Shown: piece by piece, positions 51,655 to 61,316 of the stretch | Layout of the letters: each line of letters opens with the position of its first letter | How positions within the stretch are numbered: position 1 is the first letter of the stretch | NCBI GenBank assembly: GCA_963824225.1 | Contig: CAWGOF010000003.1 | Coordinates: 1,922,001 to 1,986,000 of the forward strand | Length of the DNA: 64,000 nt | DNA from: CAWGOF01 sp963824225 | GTDB lineage: Bacteria; Acidobacteriota; Polarisedimenticolia; Polarisedimenticolales; Polarisedimenticolaceae | Direction of reading: 5' to 3' | Made by a program: the position numbers and the translations under genes | Notes under the pieces: model-generated | What the model was told of the DNA's origin: nothing | Seen by the model: only the letters and a program-made list of their open reading frames with translations | The model's database searches: none

Positions 51655-52425
51655 GAATCGGCCCCTCGGAGCCTTCGGTGCCCATCGACCTCCTTGCCTC
51701 ATCGAAGTAACCCCCTAGAACGTCAAAGAGTTAGCCGCGCGCGAGGTTACTGCTCGCCTCCAGCCACGCTCGATTTCAGGGCTCAGACCTGCCCATCCCC
51801 AGAACTGCCCCTTGCGATCGCCGAGGGTGCGGCCGCATGCCCACGTTCGATCTGCTTCCTCGTGGCCCCGTCCGGACAGTCCTTCTTGTTCACGACGCGG
51901 GCCGTGGTGGCTTGTTCGCGATACTGGTGGGGGAGGCGATTTCAGTCGTTCCATCCAACGATGACACGGAGTAGTCTCGCGGGAAGGCGTGTGCGCAGGC
52001 GGGGTCGACAGGGCTCCCGTGCTGGTCGGATCCAGACGGTTTCCCACATTGGCCACGAGGAAAGCAGGGCTGTTCTGTATGCCGACACCAATCGGTCCGA
52101 AGGTTCCAACATTCGCGTGAAGGACGGAGCACCTGGATCGGCTACGGACGGGAACTCTATACCGCGCGGTACAGCTTCGAATCTGTACGGCGTGACGCTC
52201 TGGGGTTCGGGAACGGACGAATCGTTCAAGAGGGGGGACCAGGTCTGCGAGGCACAAGGGTTTATCTGCGCGCTCGGTGTCGGATCGACTTCCGAGCAGG
52301 CTTGCGATGCGCAGTACAGCGCGCGCTTTGTGGCGTTTTGCAAGTAGTTGTCCCCCTACGTGCGTTCCGGGTCGAGCGGAAGCGAAGTCCGCTCGATAGG
52401 AGGGCCGTCAGGACGTGTGGGGTTG
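51655..52425. other. accessory stretch with at most a gene remnant
   Basis: Visibly lower in G+C than its flanks and without a convincing full gene. The plus-strand frame that ends at 52347 reads like protein over its last 90 codons (SHIGHEESRAVLYADTNRSE, NLYGVTLWGSGTDESFKRGD, CEAQGFICALGVGSTSEQAC) but has no clear start or ribosome site. It may be the tail of a secreted Cys-containing protein whose front has been lost. Confidence 0.35.
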
Positions 52426-52444
52426 TGGTCTGACCCCCGATTCG

Positions 52445-53290
52445 CTAGACACGTTGAGTCTGTTCTTTCCGAAATCTGTACTCCAAGGGTGAAAGGCCTC
52501 CGAGGGCGGAATGCGGAGCCACTCGGTTGTAGTCGTCGAGCCAGGCGGGCAGTTGCCTGATTACGGTGCCTGCGTCGGTGAGATCGGCGCCACCCACGTA
52601 GTCGCGCTTGATCGTGTTGACAAAGGCCTCAGCCATCCCGTTCGACTCCGGGCTGTAGGCAGGAGTTGTGACGGGCTTGAAGCCCAACTCCTCCGCGTAG
52701 AGCACCGTCTCGAACGACGTGTAGGGACCGCCGTTGTCGGACAGCCATTGGATCTCGATCGGCGTCTTCAAGGTCGGCTCTCCGAATCGGGACCAGAGCG
52801 CCTTGTCGAGCAACAGGCGAATGTCCTGGCCCTTGAGGTCACGAGCCGCTGCGACGTGATCGAGTGCCTCGCGGTCATGACAGTCCAGAGCGAAGGCGAC
52901 ACGTACGAGGTCTCCATTCCAGCAGCGGATGTTGAAGCCGTCCGAGCACCAACGCTGGTTCGACTCAGGCATGCGGACCTGACCCGTGTGAGGCCGATCG
53001 CGACGGCGGATCTTGCCAGGCAACGTCAGCTGGTTCATCCGCATGACCCGACGAATCCGCTTGCGGTTGTAGGGCGTTTCGCCGCCGAGCCGCCGTTGAC
53101 GATTCACGAGGATGTGGGTCCGCCGAACACCGTAGCTGGCGCGCTCACGAACCACCGACATGATCTGCAAGAGGACTTCGCGGTCCTCAGCTCGCCGGTA
53201 GAAGGCTCCACGAGCACGGGGCCGCAGGTAGGCGGTGGCACGAGCAACTCGAAGCGCCCGGCAGACTGCAGCGGTGGGATGACCGGTCAC
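52445..53290 (-). CDS. IS3-family transposase OrfB, copy 2
   Basis: 281 residues from GTG at 53290, overlapping the OrfA stop. Same DDE core as copy 1 (RWCSDGFNIRCWNGD, WLSDNGGPYTS, SPESNGMAEAFVNTIKRDY). Amino-acid differences from copy 1 are scattered (for example RAEDREVLLQIM is conserved while VRMPES replaces VRMPTS), so the copies diverged for a while before the present arrangement. Confidence 0.92.
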   Translation of the reverse strand: MTGHPTAAVCRALRVARATAYLRPRARGAFYRRAEDREVLLQIMSVVRERASYGVRRTHILVNRQRRLGGETPYNRKRIRRVMRMNQLTLPGKIRRRDRPHTGQVRMPESNQRWCSDGFNIRCWNGDLVRVAFALDCHDREALDHVAAARDLKGQDIRLLLDKALWSRFGEPTLKTPIEIQWLSDNGGPYTSFETVLYAEELGFKPVTTPAYSPESNGMAEAFVNTIKRDYVGGADLTDAGTVIRQLPAWLDDYNRVAPHSALGGLSPLEYRFRKEQTQRV

Positions 53291-53640
53291 CGCTTGGGCC
53301 CTCTGAACAAGTGCGGACTTTTTTTTACTATCTCCCGCGCGGCTTCGAGGATCTCGATGGTCATGGCTTGCTTGCCGACCAGGCGCTGGAGGTCCTTGAC
53401 CTGTTTCTCGAGCTCGCGCACCCGGCTGATCGGTACGACTTCTTCGCCGGCGTCCACCGCCGCGCGGCTCCCACGGTCTGTGAGACGCATCCAATTGCGC
53501 AGCACCGCGGGTGCGATCTCCAGCTCACGTGACAGCTCGGCGAGCGTCTTCTCCCCCGACGTGATCCGGGCGACTGTGGCCCGCTTGAAGTCGGATGTGA
53601 AGATCCGCCGACCATCGGATTTCCGCTTGAACTCCCCCAT
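53287..53640 (-). CDS. IS3-family transposase OrfA, copy 2
   Basis: 117 residues from ATG 53640 (GEFKRKSDGRRIFTSDFKRA, LAELSRELEIAPAVLRNWMR, REIVKKSPHLFRGPKR). It contains the same A8 slippery run (53319-53326 on the plus strand as T8), which would allow the -1 fusion with OrfB. Confidence 0.9.
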   Translation of the reverse strand: MGEFKRKSDGRRIFTSDFKRATVARITSGEKTLAELSRELEIAPAVLRNWMRLTDRGSRAAVDAGEEVVPISRVRELEKQVKDLQRLVGKQAMTIEILEAAREIVKKSPHLFRGPKR

Positions 53641-53712
53641 CTCGGCCCACCTCTCTGGCGCCCATCATAGGGCGCGTCAGGTGCCTAGCCGAATCGGGGG
53701 TCAGACCAGTTG

Positions 53713-54723
53713 GTGAGCCCTCGCACTGAAACGATGCTGCGCAATACGCGTCGACCGTTCCGCGGACCGCTTCTGATCCGGGTTGCAGTGGCGATGATTT
53801 CTATCGTCGTCGCCCTCTTGGCGGCCGAAGGTACGCTCCGGCTTCTTGGGCTTGGCGATCCCGTGATGTACGACATCGACTCGGCCTGCGGCTACCGGCT
53901 GCGGCCGAACCAGCGCGTCCGACGGTTCGGTGGTGCGATCGTCCAGATCAACAATCTCGGTGTGCGCGCGTGCGAGGACTGGAAGGGCCCAGATCACAAA
54001 GTGCTGTTCGTCGGAGACTCGGTCACGTACGGCGGTTCATACGTGTCTACGCCCGATCTGTTCGCGGTGCGTGCCGTTCCCGCGGGATGGACCGGAGGAA
54101 GCGCGGGGACCAATGGCTGGGGCATCGAGAACATGCACGGCCTGATCGTGCGCGGGGGGTTTCTCCCTGCAACCGTGTATGTCACCGTACTGATCGAGCG
54201 GGACTTCTATCGGGGATTCACGCAGCGAGGGCCCCTCTACCGAACGACGAAGCCGTGGTCTGCACTGTCCGAGCTTGGGCTCCACGTTTGGCGGAATGTC
54301 AATGGGCGGTTGGTGGGGTCGAGCGCGGCCGTTCCGCGCCCGCCTGTGTCGGGACCGGCTGAGCGCGTGAGGAGCGCGGTCGAACATCTCGTCGATATGG
54401 ACCGGTTTCTGCGGGAGCGCCGCTTCGTTCACCTCATGTACATCTCGCCGACGCGCTCGAACGTCGTGGAGGGTGTGCCTGGTGATCCGACCGTCGAGCG
54501 CGAGCTCGCCCGCGCGCCGATCCAAGTCGTGCGGTTGCGCGATCGAATCGAGCGTCTGGGCATGACGCCGACCGATCGAGCCGCGCTGTTCCACGACGAG
54601 TACCATCTAACCGTGCGCGGACACGAGGTCTGGGCGAGCGTGATCCAACCTGACCTTGAGACGATCAAAGTTACCCAGTTGCCCGAGGAGTCGGCGCGCG
54701 CTGCTTCTGAAGTGACTCCGTGA
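53713..54723 (+). CDS. membrane-anchored SGNH-hydrolase-like protein
   Basis: 336 residues from GTG 53713, or 329 from ATG 53734. One N-terminal membrane helix (IRVAVAMISIVVALLAAEGT), then an SGNH-type domain: VLFVGDSVTYGG carries the block-I Ser, NGWGIENMHGLIVRG a possible block III, and HDEYHLTVRGHEVWA the Asp/His pair. It may be a lipid or sugar esterase, or an acetyltransferase partner as in exopolysaccharide clusters. IS copy 2 ends only 4 bases before the start, so its own promoter is probably lost. Confidence 0.75.
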   Translation: MSPRTETMLRNTRRPFRGPLLIRVAVAMISIVVALLAAEGTLRLLGLGDPVMYDIDSACGYRLRPNQRVRRFGGAIVQINNLGVRACEDWKGPDHKVLFVGDSVTYGGSYVSTPDLFAVRAVPAGWTGGSAGTNGWGIENMHGLIVRGGFLPATVYVTVLIERDFYRGFTQRGPLYRTTKPWSALSELGLHVWRNVNGRLVGSSAAVPRPPVSGPAERVRSAVEHLVDMDRFLRERRFVHLMYISPTRSNVVEGVPGDPTVERELARAPIQVVRLRDRIERLGMTPTDRAALFHDEYHLTVRGHEVWASVIQPDLETIKVTQLPEESARAASEVTP

Positions 54724-55031
54724 AAGTGTAGCGCGCCATCGATCTTTGCCATGAGATTCCGACGCGGAAACAGCGCGGCAACAAGGGCGCGGGCGCCGCG
54801 AAATCACTTCGGATGGCCGCGTGTGGTCGTGAACGGTACCGAGGTGTAGCGCGTCAGCGATCTCTACCGCGACATTCTCCAGCGAAAACCGCCACGACAA
54901 GGCACGCGAAGGCGCTCGCGTGAGGTCGCCCGGGATGTTCAGGGACGCAAACCGGACGGCTTGTCAGCTCTTCATGAGGTTCGGACATACGTCGCCATGG
55001 ATGACGACGCGGCCTCTTGGACGAGCGTGCG
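54724..55031. repeat. gene-free gap with two imperfect 46-bp direct repeats
   Basis: Repeats at 54726-54771 and 54843-54888 both start GTGTAGCGCG and share about three quarters of their bases. No credible gene. On the minus strand short peptide stretches (for example VAVEIADALHLGTVH) hint at decayed mobile-element coding sequence. Confidence 0.4.
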
Positions 55032-55514
55032 CTACGCGACGCGCTTCAGCGTGACGACGGGGAGATGCTTCCGGCCGGCTCGATAGCCGACCTCAAGCTC
55101 GACCGTCGCTCCTGGTCGACCTCGAACGAGCGCCTGCGGCTGCGAACACGGAGACCGGCGCGGCCAGCGGCGTCGCGCTTCGAATCGTGGCTTCCTCGAA
55201 GCTGGCATCGTTCCGAAGTACACCTCATTCGGCGTGCGAACACCGAACCACGAATGCGGCCGCTCGCTGTTGAACCAACCGACGTAGTGATGGACCTCGC
55301 GGTCGAATGCGGCCTGGGAGAACGGCACCAGGATGGCTCGGGTGCACTCCGACTTCATCGACCGGATGAACCGCTCGATGACGGCGATGCTGCCGTACTT
55401 GCCGATCGCCCCGAAGCGCTGGCGCACTTGGCGGCGCCGACACCACGCGGCGAACTCGTCGGCCGTGAACTGGGTGCCGTGGTCCGTGATCAGGTGTGCG
55501 GGTCGGCAACGCAC
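55032..55514 (-). pseudogene. transposase/integrase-core remnant
   Basis: About 160 codons of an rve-type integrase: HLITDHGTQFTADEFAAWC contains the second catalytic Asp, FGAIGKYGSIAVIERFIRSM holds the Glu, and FNSERPHSWFGVRTPNEVYF is the usual end. The N-terminal half with the first Asp and the DNA-binding domain is missing; the frame begins at the junction with the next gene. It is therefore a truncated element. Confidence 0.75.
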
Positions 55515-55543
55515 GGAGCGGCCGGTTTCGGCGCTTTACGGCT

Positions 55544-56038
55544 TCATTCGAGGAGCTGGGGCTCGTCCTCTTCGCTCCGCGGCGCCAGGCGCTCGCGCCG
55601 GATCGTGCGCACGCAGCTGTTCCAGCGCAGCATCGCGTCGACGTTGCCCGGCGGGCGGAGCGCTCGGCGCGCTCGTACAACTCCATCGCCTCGCGCAGGC
55701 CGTCGTACGCCAGTCCGCGGGTGATGCCACGCGCGAGGAGCGCCCGGGCCTCGCGCTCGAACACGATCAGCGCGCGGTAGTACGGCCGCTCGTACTCGTC
55801 GTCGAGGCTTGCCGCGTAGTCCGCGGGCCTCGCGTGCGCCCGCGGCGCCGCGCTCGCTCGAACTGGTCGGTCAGCGCCAGGACAGCGCCACCAGCGCGTC
55901 CTGGTTGTCGGCGTCGACGGCGCAGGATGTCGCGGCAGATGCTCTCGGCCTGCGCGGGATCGTTCAGCAGGCGGTAGCGCTCGGCCTTCTCGAGCGCGTC
56001 GGGATCGCGTCTTCCCGAATCGGCTTGAGCGCGAACAT
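55544..56038 (-). CDS. TPR-like helical protein downstream of sdhB, frame broken
   Basis: Starting at ATG 56038, read across several one-base indels, it encodes FALKPIREDAIP, LEKAERYRLLNDPAQAESIC, DADNQDALVALVLALTDQFE, YYRALI...EREARALLARGI, GLAYDGLREAMELYERAE, PPGNVDAMLRWNSCVRTIRR and EEDEPQLLE. The two-helix pattern suggests tetratricopeptide-type repeats. It follows sdhB immediately and has a partial duplicate at 51353-51654. The indels are probably sequence errors, not decay, since each repair restores a sensible protein. Confidence 0.6.
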
Positions 56039-56040
56039 GC

Positions 56041-56803
56041 TCACCCGCCGCCGACCGTCCGAACAGCCGGCCGACGATACACGCAGCGGATCGTAGTAGC
56101 GATCGACGACGCGCTCCTTCAGCGGGATGATGCCGTTGTCGGTGATGCCGATGTGCTCGGGGCACACCTCGGTGCAGCAGCGCGTGATGTTGCACATGCC
56201 CGAGCCGAACTCGTTCTTGATCTCGGGGATGCGGTCGTCGGCGTCGAGCGGGTGCATCTCGAGGCCCGCGAGGCGGATCATGAAGCGCGGGCCGACGAAC
56301 TTCGTCCTTGCGCGTCGCGGTCGCGCAGCACGTGGCACACGTCCTGGCACAGGAAGCACTCGATGCACTTGCGGAACTCCTGCACGCGGTCGACGTCTTC
56401 CTGGTACATCCGGTGCTTGCCGTCCGGTCCCCGCGGGCTGCGGCTTGAACGGCGCGGATGCGCTTGTTCTGCTCGTAGTTCCAGCGACACGTCGGTGACG
56501 AGGTCCTTGATCACCGGGAACGTCTTGAGCGGCTGGACGGTGATCGTCTCGTCGGCCGCGAAGATGTTCATGCGCGTCATGCACGCGAGCCGCGGCTTGC
56601 CGTTGATCTCCATGCTGCACGAGCCGCACTTGCCGGCCTTGCAGTTCCAGCGCAGCGCCAGGTCGTTGCGCCTCGCTGCGCCTGGATCCGGTGCAGCACG
56701 TCGAGCACGACCATGCCCTGGTCGACCTCGACCTCGTAGCGCCTTGAACTCGCCGCCCTCGGCGTCGCCGCGCCAGACGCTGGAACGTCCGCCGCTCAGC
56801 CAT
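56041..56803 (-). CDS. sdhB: succinate dehydrogenase/fumarate reductase iron-sulfur subunit, frameshifted
   Basis: Starts at ATG 56803. Visible pieces: RWNCKAGKCGSCSMEINGKP (2Fe-2S), CMTRMNIFAADETITVQPLK, FRKCIECFLCQDVCHVLRD (4Fe-4S), CNITRCCTEVCPEHIGITDN (3Fe-4S). All three cluster motifs are complete. It passes electrons from SdhA to the membrane quinone site. At least six single-base insertions (for example at 56484, 56779) break the frame. An intact protein is obtained when they are removed. Confidence 0.85.
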
Positions 56804-58682
56804 GAGTGCACCTCGCGCTCCGCGCCGACCTTGCCGGCCTCGAGGTCTTCGATCTTGGCGTTCGCGATCGCGCTCGAGGTGCGGCCGGCCCGCGCGGGCG
56901 CTCGACCTTCTCGACCTCCATCTCGTCCGCCGCGCCCTTCTTGATCGACGACGTTGTACTTGACCCACTCGTCGCGCTCGCCCTCGAAGTCGAGGCGCGT
57001 GTGCGCGCCGCGGCTCTCCTCGCGCATCAGCGCGGCGCGGGCGACCGCCTCGGACGTGATCAGCAGCGAGCGCATCGACAGCGCCTCGTGCCAGCCGGGG
57101 TTGTACTGGCTCGCACCCGCGCGCCTTACGTCGTCACGCGCGTCGGCTTGAGCGGCCTCGAGCTCGCTCGATCGCCTGCTCGAGCTCGTCGGCCGTGCGC
57201 ACGATGCCGACGTCGAGTCCATCACGTCCTGCGAGCTCGTCGTGCAGGAGGTACGGGTTCGTCGCCGGTCGTCGCGGTTGAGCGGCTCGGTCGCGCGGCG
57301 GAACGCCGCGCGCGATCTGCTCGTCGTCGGCCTTGGGCGTCGTCGACGAGGTCCCGCGACGTAGGTCGCGGCGCCGTGCGCCCGCGAGCTTGCCGAACAC
57401 GATCAGGTCGGACAGCGAGTTGCCGCCGAGGCGGTTCGCGCCGTGCAGGCCCGCGCGCGCACTCGCCGCAGGCGAACAGGCCCGGCACCGTCGACGTCTC
57501 TGCGTGTCGGCGTCGACGCGGATCGCCGCCCATGAAGTAGTGCAGCGTCGGGCCGACCTCCATCGGCTCGCTTGGTGATGTCGACCTCGGCCAGCTCCTT
57601 GAACTGGTGGTACATCGACGGCAGCTTGCGCTTGATGAAGTCGGCGGGCCGGCGCGACGCGATGTCGAGGAACACGCCGCCGTGCGGCGAGCCGCGGCCG
57701 GCCTTGACCTCGGCGCGTGATCGCGCGCGCGACCACGTCGCGGGTGAGCAGCTCGGGCGGCCGGCGCGCGTTCTTGTCGCCGTTGAGCCAGCGGTCGGCC
57801 TCCTCGACGGTGTCCGCGGTCTCGGGCGCGAAGCGCTCGGGGATGTAGTTGAACATGAAGCGCTCGCCCTTGTTGTTCTGCAGGATGCCGCCGTCGCCGC
57901 GCACGCCCTCGGTGACGAGGATGCCGCGCACCGACAGCGGCCACACCATGCCCGGTCGGATGGAACTGCGTGAACTCGAGGTCCATCAGCTCGGCGCCGG
58001 CGTCGTACGCCATCGCGATGCCGTCGCCCGTGTACTCCCACGAGTTGCTCGTGACGCGCCACGCCTTGCCGCCGCCGCCGGTCGCGAGGATCACCGCCTT
58101 GCAGCGGAACACGACGAAGCGCCCGGTCTCGCGCCAGTACGCGAGCACGCCGGCGATGCGGCTCGCCGTCCTTGAGCAGCTCGAGCGCCGTGCACTCCAT
58201 GTGGAAGTCGATGCCCTGGTGGACGCCGTGGTCCTGCAGCGAGCGGATCAGCTCGAGCCCGGTGCGGTCGCCGACGTGCGCGAGGCGCGGATAGCGGTGG
58301 CCGCCGAAGTTGCGCTGGCTGATCAGCCCGTCCTTCGTGCGATCGAAGACCGCGCCCCACTCCTCGAGCTCGCGCACGCGCTCGGGCGCCTGCGCGGGCG
58401 TGCAGCTCGGCCATGCGCCAGACGTTGAGGAACTTGCCGCCGCGCATCGTGTCGCGGAAGTGGACCTTCCAGTTGTCGCGCGGGTCGACGTTGCCCATCG
58501 CCGCGGCCATGCCGCCCTCGGCCATCACGGTGTGCGCCTTGCCGAGCAGGCTCTTCGATCACGACCCCGGTGTTCAGGCCGCGCGCGCTGCACTCGATCG
58601 CGGCGCGCAGGCCGGCGCCGCCGGCGCCGATGACGAGGACGTCGTGCGTCGATGGTCTGGATCTCGGAGACGTCCAGCGCAT
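56804..58682 (-). CDS. sdhA: succinate dehydrogenase/fumarate reductase flavoprotein subunit, frameshifted
   Basis: Pieces in order: HDVLVIGAGGAGLRAAIECS (FAD site), AHTVMAEGGMAAAMGN, MRGGKFLNVWRMAELHA, NFGGHRYPRLAHVGDRTGLE, VVFRCKAVILATGGGGKAWR, DLEFTQFHPTGMVW, HGGVFLDIASRRPADFIKRK, GLFACGECA, GLHGANRLGGNSLSDLIVFG and QYNPGWHEALSMRSLL. It oxidises succinate to fumarate. More than a dozen single-base insertions interrupt the frame, most of them exactly between codons (58647, 58556, 58393, 57570, 57524, 57379). The end is placed at the sdhB start; exact stop uncertain. Confidence 0.85.
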
Positions 58683-58683
58683 G

Positions 58684-59512
58684 TCAGCTCCAGGTGTTGA
58701 GGTCGGTGATCACGCCCATCGAGACCAGGCGGACGTAGAGGTCGGTGAACATGACCCAGACCAGGCTCGACCCAGGCGAACTGCATGTGCCGCTCGTTGA
58801 ACCAGGTCGCGAGCTTCCAGCCGCCGTACCGCGCGGTGGCTTGCCGCAGCGACATGCAGTCGTCGCGGCCGCCGATGAGGTGGCGGAACGAGTGGCAGCC
58901 GAACGTGTACGCGCCGATCAGGAGCGACGTTGATCGTCAGGACGACGCTGCCGACGCCGATGCCGAACTGGCCGTCCTGGAAGAACGCCTGCCACGCGTC
59001 GGTACCGAGGATCGGCACGATGACAGGAGCGCGAAGTACAGCGCGTAGCGGTGGAGGTTCTGGAACACGAGCAGCAGCGTCTCGCCGCGGTACCTTGGCG
59101 CTTGCACGAGCGGACCGACCGCGCAGGCCGGCGGCGAGCCGGCGAACGAGCGGTAGTACGCCTTGCGGTAGTAGTAGCAGGTGAAGCGGAACGCGCCGGG
59201 GAACACCAGGATGAAGAACGCGGGCGAGCACGGCACGAAGCGCGGCCACCAGCCGGGCAGCTCGCCGAACCAGCGTGCCACGCCGGCGCCGCGCCCGGGA
59301 CCGAGCTGTCGGTGAACAGCACCGGCGAGTAGAACGGGCTGAGAGTACGGGTCGGGGTAGTAGTGGTTGCCCTGGAGCGCGGCCCACGTCGTGTAGACGA
59401 CGAAGCCGCCGAGCACGAGCACGGTCAGCGCCGGCTGAACCCACCAGCGATCGCCGCGGACCGTGGCCGCCGCACCCTCGGGATGGCCGCCCAGCGTCGC
59501 GGTCGCGTCCAC
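58684..59512 (-). CDS. sdhC: succinate dehydrogenase membrane-anchor subunit, frameshifted
   Basis: Starts at GTG 59512 with GGGAGG upstream and ends NTWS before sdhA. Membrane segments: ALTVLVLGGFVVYTTWAALQ, FVPCSPAFFILVFPGAFRFT, HRYALYFALL, VGSVVLTINV and LVWVMFTDLYVRLVSMGVIT. The pattern GWWPRFVPCSPAFFILVFPG with YYRKAYYRSFAGSP and CHSFRHLIGGR (heme His candidates) is that of the one-subunit cytochrome b anchor found in Actinobacteria, Acidobacteria and deltaproteobacteria. Indels at 58768, 58925 and near 59344. Confidence 0.8.
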
Positions 59513-59576
59513 GATCGTCGCCTCCCTCGAAAAACGCGGGCCGGATGATAGTGAGGAAGGGCGGGCCTGGGCAAGG

Positions 59577-59606
59577 GGCCGCGGCGCCCGGAGGGACGCC
59601 GCGGCC
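59577..59606 (-). terminator. hairpin terminator after the protease gene
   Basis: Perfect 10-bp stem GGCCGCGGCG / CGCCGCGGCC with a 10-base loop, 14 bases beyond the protease stop and before the sdh promoter region. Downstream bases on the minus strand include only a short T stretch. Confidence 0.5.
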
Positions 59607-59619
59607 TATCGAGTCGATA

Positions 59620-61203
59620 TCAGCGGCAGGTCTTGCGGCCGTTCGGACCCTTGCAGTTGTTCGAGCAGCACTGCGAGTTCGCGGTGCACGAAGTGCCGGC
59701 CGGGCTGCAGCCGCCGCCGCCGCCGGCCAGGAACTGGGAGACGCTCGAGTAGTAGTACGCGAACGCTCCGTCGACCGTGGCGTTGCTGGCCGCATCGCAC
59801 ACGTCACCCGTGTTGAACCCGCAGGCCCCGGAGAGCTGGCCGACGATCTGGCTCGACGAGTTGACCACCGGGGATCCGCTGCTTCCGCCTTCCGTGGCAC
59901 CGACATCGTCACGGCTGTAGATCCGCTGGCCCCGCGGCCAGCCGGTGCAGGTCGGAGCGCTCGTGTCCACGTGGTGCGCGGAGTAGGACTGCGGGGCCCA
60001 CGACGGGTGGCTGATGCGGTAGAGCGTTGCGTTGTTCGTGTTGGCGATCGGAGTGTTGGTCCAGCCGAGGAACACGCTGCCCCCTGGCGGCGCCTGGTTG
60101 AGCTGCAGCAGCGTGAAATCGCCGGCGGAGCCGGTGGCTTTGACCGTCGCCCCGAGGCGCTGAATGCCACCGGGGTTCGTCTGCCCCGGGCAACTCGTGC
60201 TGCCGCAGGCGATGCTGAACTGGAAGTAGGTCTCCAGGTTCGCGGCGGTGTTGTTGCTGCTCAGGCAGTGGTTCGCGGTCAAGAAATACGGGATAGAAGT
60301 GCCCGTGTCACTGTCGGCGATCAGGCCGCCCGTACAAGTGTAGATGAACGCGCCGGCGACCCACTGCATGAGCGCCACGGCGGACTTCGCCGGGTTCGCC
60401 GCTGCGTTCGTGGTCCCGCAGGAGGCGTTCAGGATGCACGATTCGTTGAAGCTGCAGAACGCTTCGGTCGTCGGCGTCGGCAGTCCGGGGAATCCCGGAC
60501 CTACGTGCCCGAGATCGGAGAGCCGGAACGAGGCGCGTTCAAGATCAGCCGCGCCGTCGGGACCGTGGTGTTTGAGCACGACGATCGCGCTGTCTCCAGC
60601 CACGGTGTTGGACCAGAAGTCGCCAGTACCGTCGGGACCCTGGCGCAGGTAGGGTCCGAACGCCTGCCCCGCGCTGTTCATCACGTAGAGATCGGCGTCG
60701 GCCGGTAGATCGAGTCCGCCGAAGTGCACGCGGAGCCCGACCGCGCCTTCGGAGCGCAGCGTCGTGGCCCACACGAAGCCACCGTCGTCGGTCGCGCGGA
60801 GCATGCCGCCCTCGACTGCGATCGGCTCCTGGGGCAGCGCCTTCAGGTTCGCGAACGTGATGGTGCGGTTGACGCCCTTGACCACGCCGACCTTGAGCGG
60901 GTCGGTCCGCTCCTCGATCGAACGCTGCAGGTCGGCCGCTTCGGCCGGGGTGAGCCGCGTCGTGAACCGCTGCTCGGATGTCCCGTGCGGGAGCATCTCG
61001 GTCAGCCACTGATGCATGTCGCGCTGACTCGTCAGCTCTTCGACGGCGGTCGGCCCCGACGCCAGCACCTCCATCGGCACTTCGTTGGCCGGCGTGGGGG
61101 CAGGCTTCCCCGCACCGCTGGCTGTCATGCCACCGACGACCAACGTGGCTCCCGCGAGAACTGCAAGAGCGCGCCAACCGAACTTCGACGTGTGTCTTCT
61201 CAT
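59620..61203 (-). CDS. secreted trypsin-fold serine protease with C-terminal Cys-knot domain
   Basis: 527 residues from ATG 61203 with GGAGG upstream. Signal peptide (ALAVLAGATLVVGG), a propeptide-like region to about 230, then a lysyl-endopeptidase-type domain. It contains YFLTANHCLSS with the His, AGDFTLLQLNQAPP with the Asp, and TEGGSSGSPVVNSSSQIVGQ with the Ser. Paired Cys residues are conserved. The last 30 residues, CSPAGTSCTANSQCCSNNC followed by KGPNGRKTC, have six Cys in a knottin-like spacing. Probably a secreted digestive protease whose small tail aids stability or binding. Confidence 0.88.
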   Translation of the reverse strand: MRRHTSKFGWRALAVLAGATLVVGGMTASGAGKPAPTPANEVPMEVLASGPTAVEELTSQRDMHQWLTEMLPHGTSEQRFTTRLTPAEAADLQRSIEERTDPLKVGVVKGVNRTITFANLKALPQEPIAVEGGMLRATDDGGFVWATTLRSEGAVGLRVHFGGLDLPADADLYVMNSAGQAFGPYLRQGPDGTGDFWSNTVAGDSAIVVLKHHGPDGAADLERASFRLSDLGHVGPGFPGLPTPTTEAFCSFNESCILNASCGTTNAAANPAKSAVALMQWVAGAFIYTCTGGLIADSDTGTSIPYFLTANHCLSSNNTAANLETYFQFSIACGSTSCPGQTNPGGIQRLGATVKATGSAGDFTLLQLNQAPPGGSVFLGWTNTPIANTNNATLYRISHPSWAPQSYSAHHVDTSAPTCTGWPRGQRIYSRDDVGATEGGSSGSPVVNSSSQIVGQLSGACGFNTGDVCDAASNATVDGAFAYYYSSVSQFLAGGGGGCSPAGTSCTANSQCCSNNCKGPNGRKTCR

Positions 61204-61316
61204 CCTTACCCTCCGCAGGACGAAGACTTCGGCGCGGGGTGCGCCGGGTCGCCCCGCCCTTATACGCCGGAACCGCGCCTGAGACAATCGGGTCCTGCGG
61301 CGACGGGTGAATCCGC

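Larger units (their letters stand above)
52426..53708 (-). mobile_element. IS3-family insertion sequence, copy 2
   Basis: 1283 bp with ends TGGTCTGACCCCCGATTCG as in the 13.5-kb copy, here in the opposite orientation. It is flanked by a 4-bp direct repeat GTTG (52422-52425 and 53709-53712), a target duplication of the size produced by the IS407 subgroup. It has landed 4 bases before the start of the SGNH-like gene. Confidence 0.93.

Noticed and set aside
55544..59512. Programmed +1 frameshifting as a real feature of the sdh genes
   Set aside because: The number of sites (over twenty) and their varied sequences do not match any known slippery signal, and other genes in the window need none. 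A sequence artefact is far more likely.
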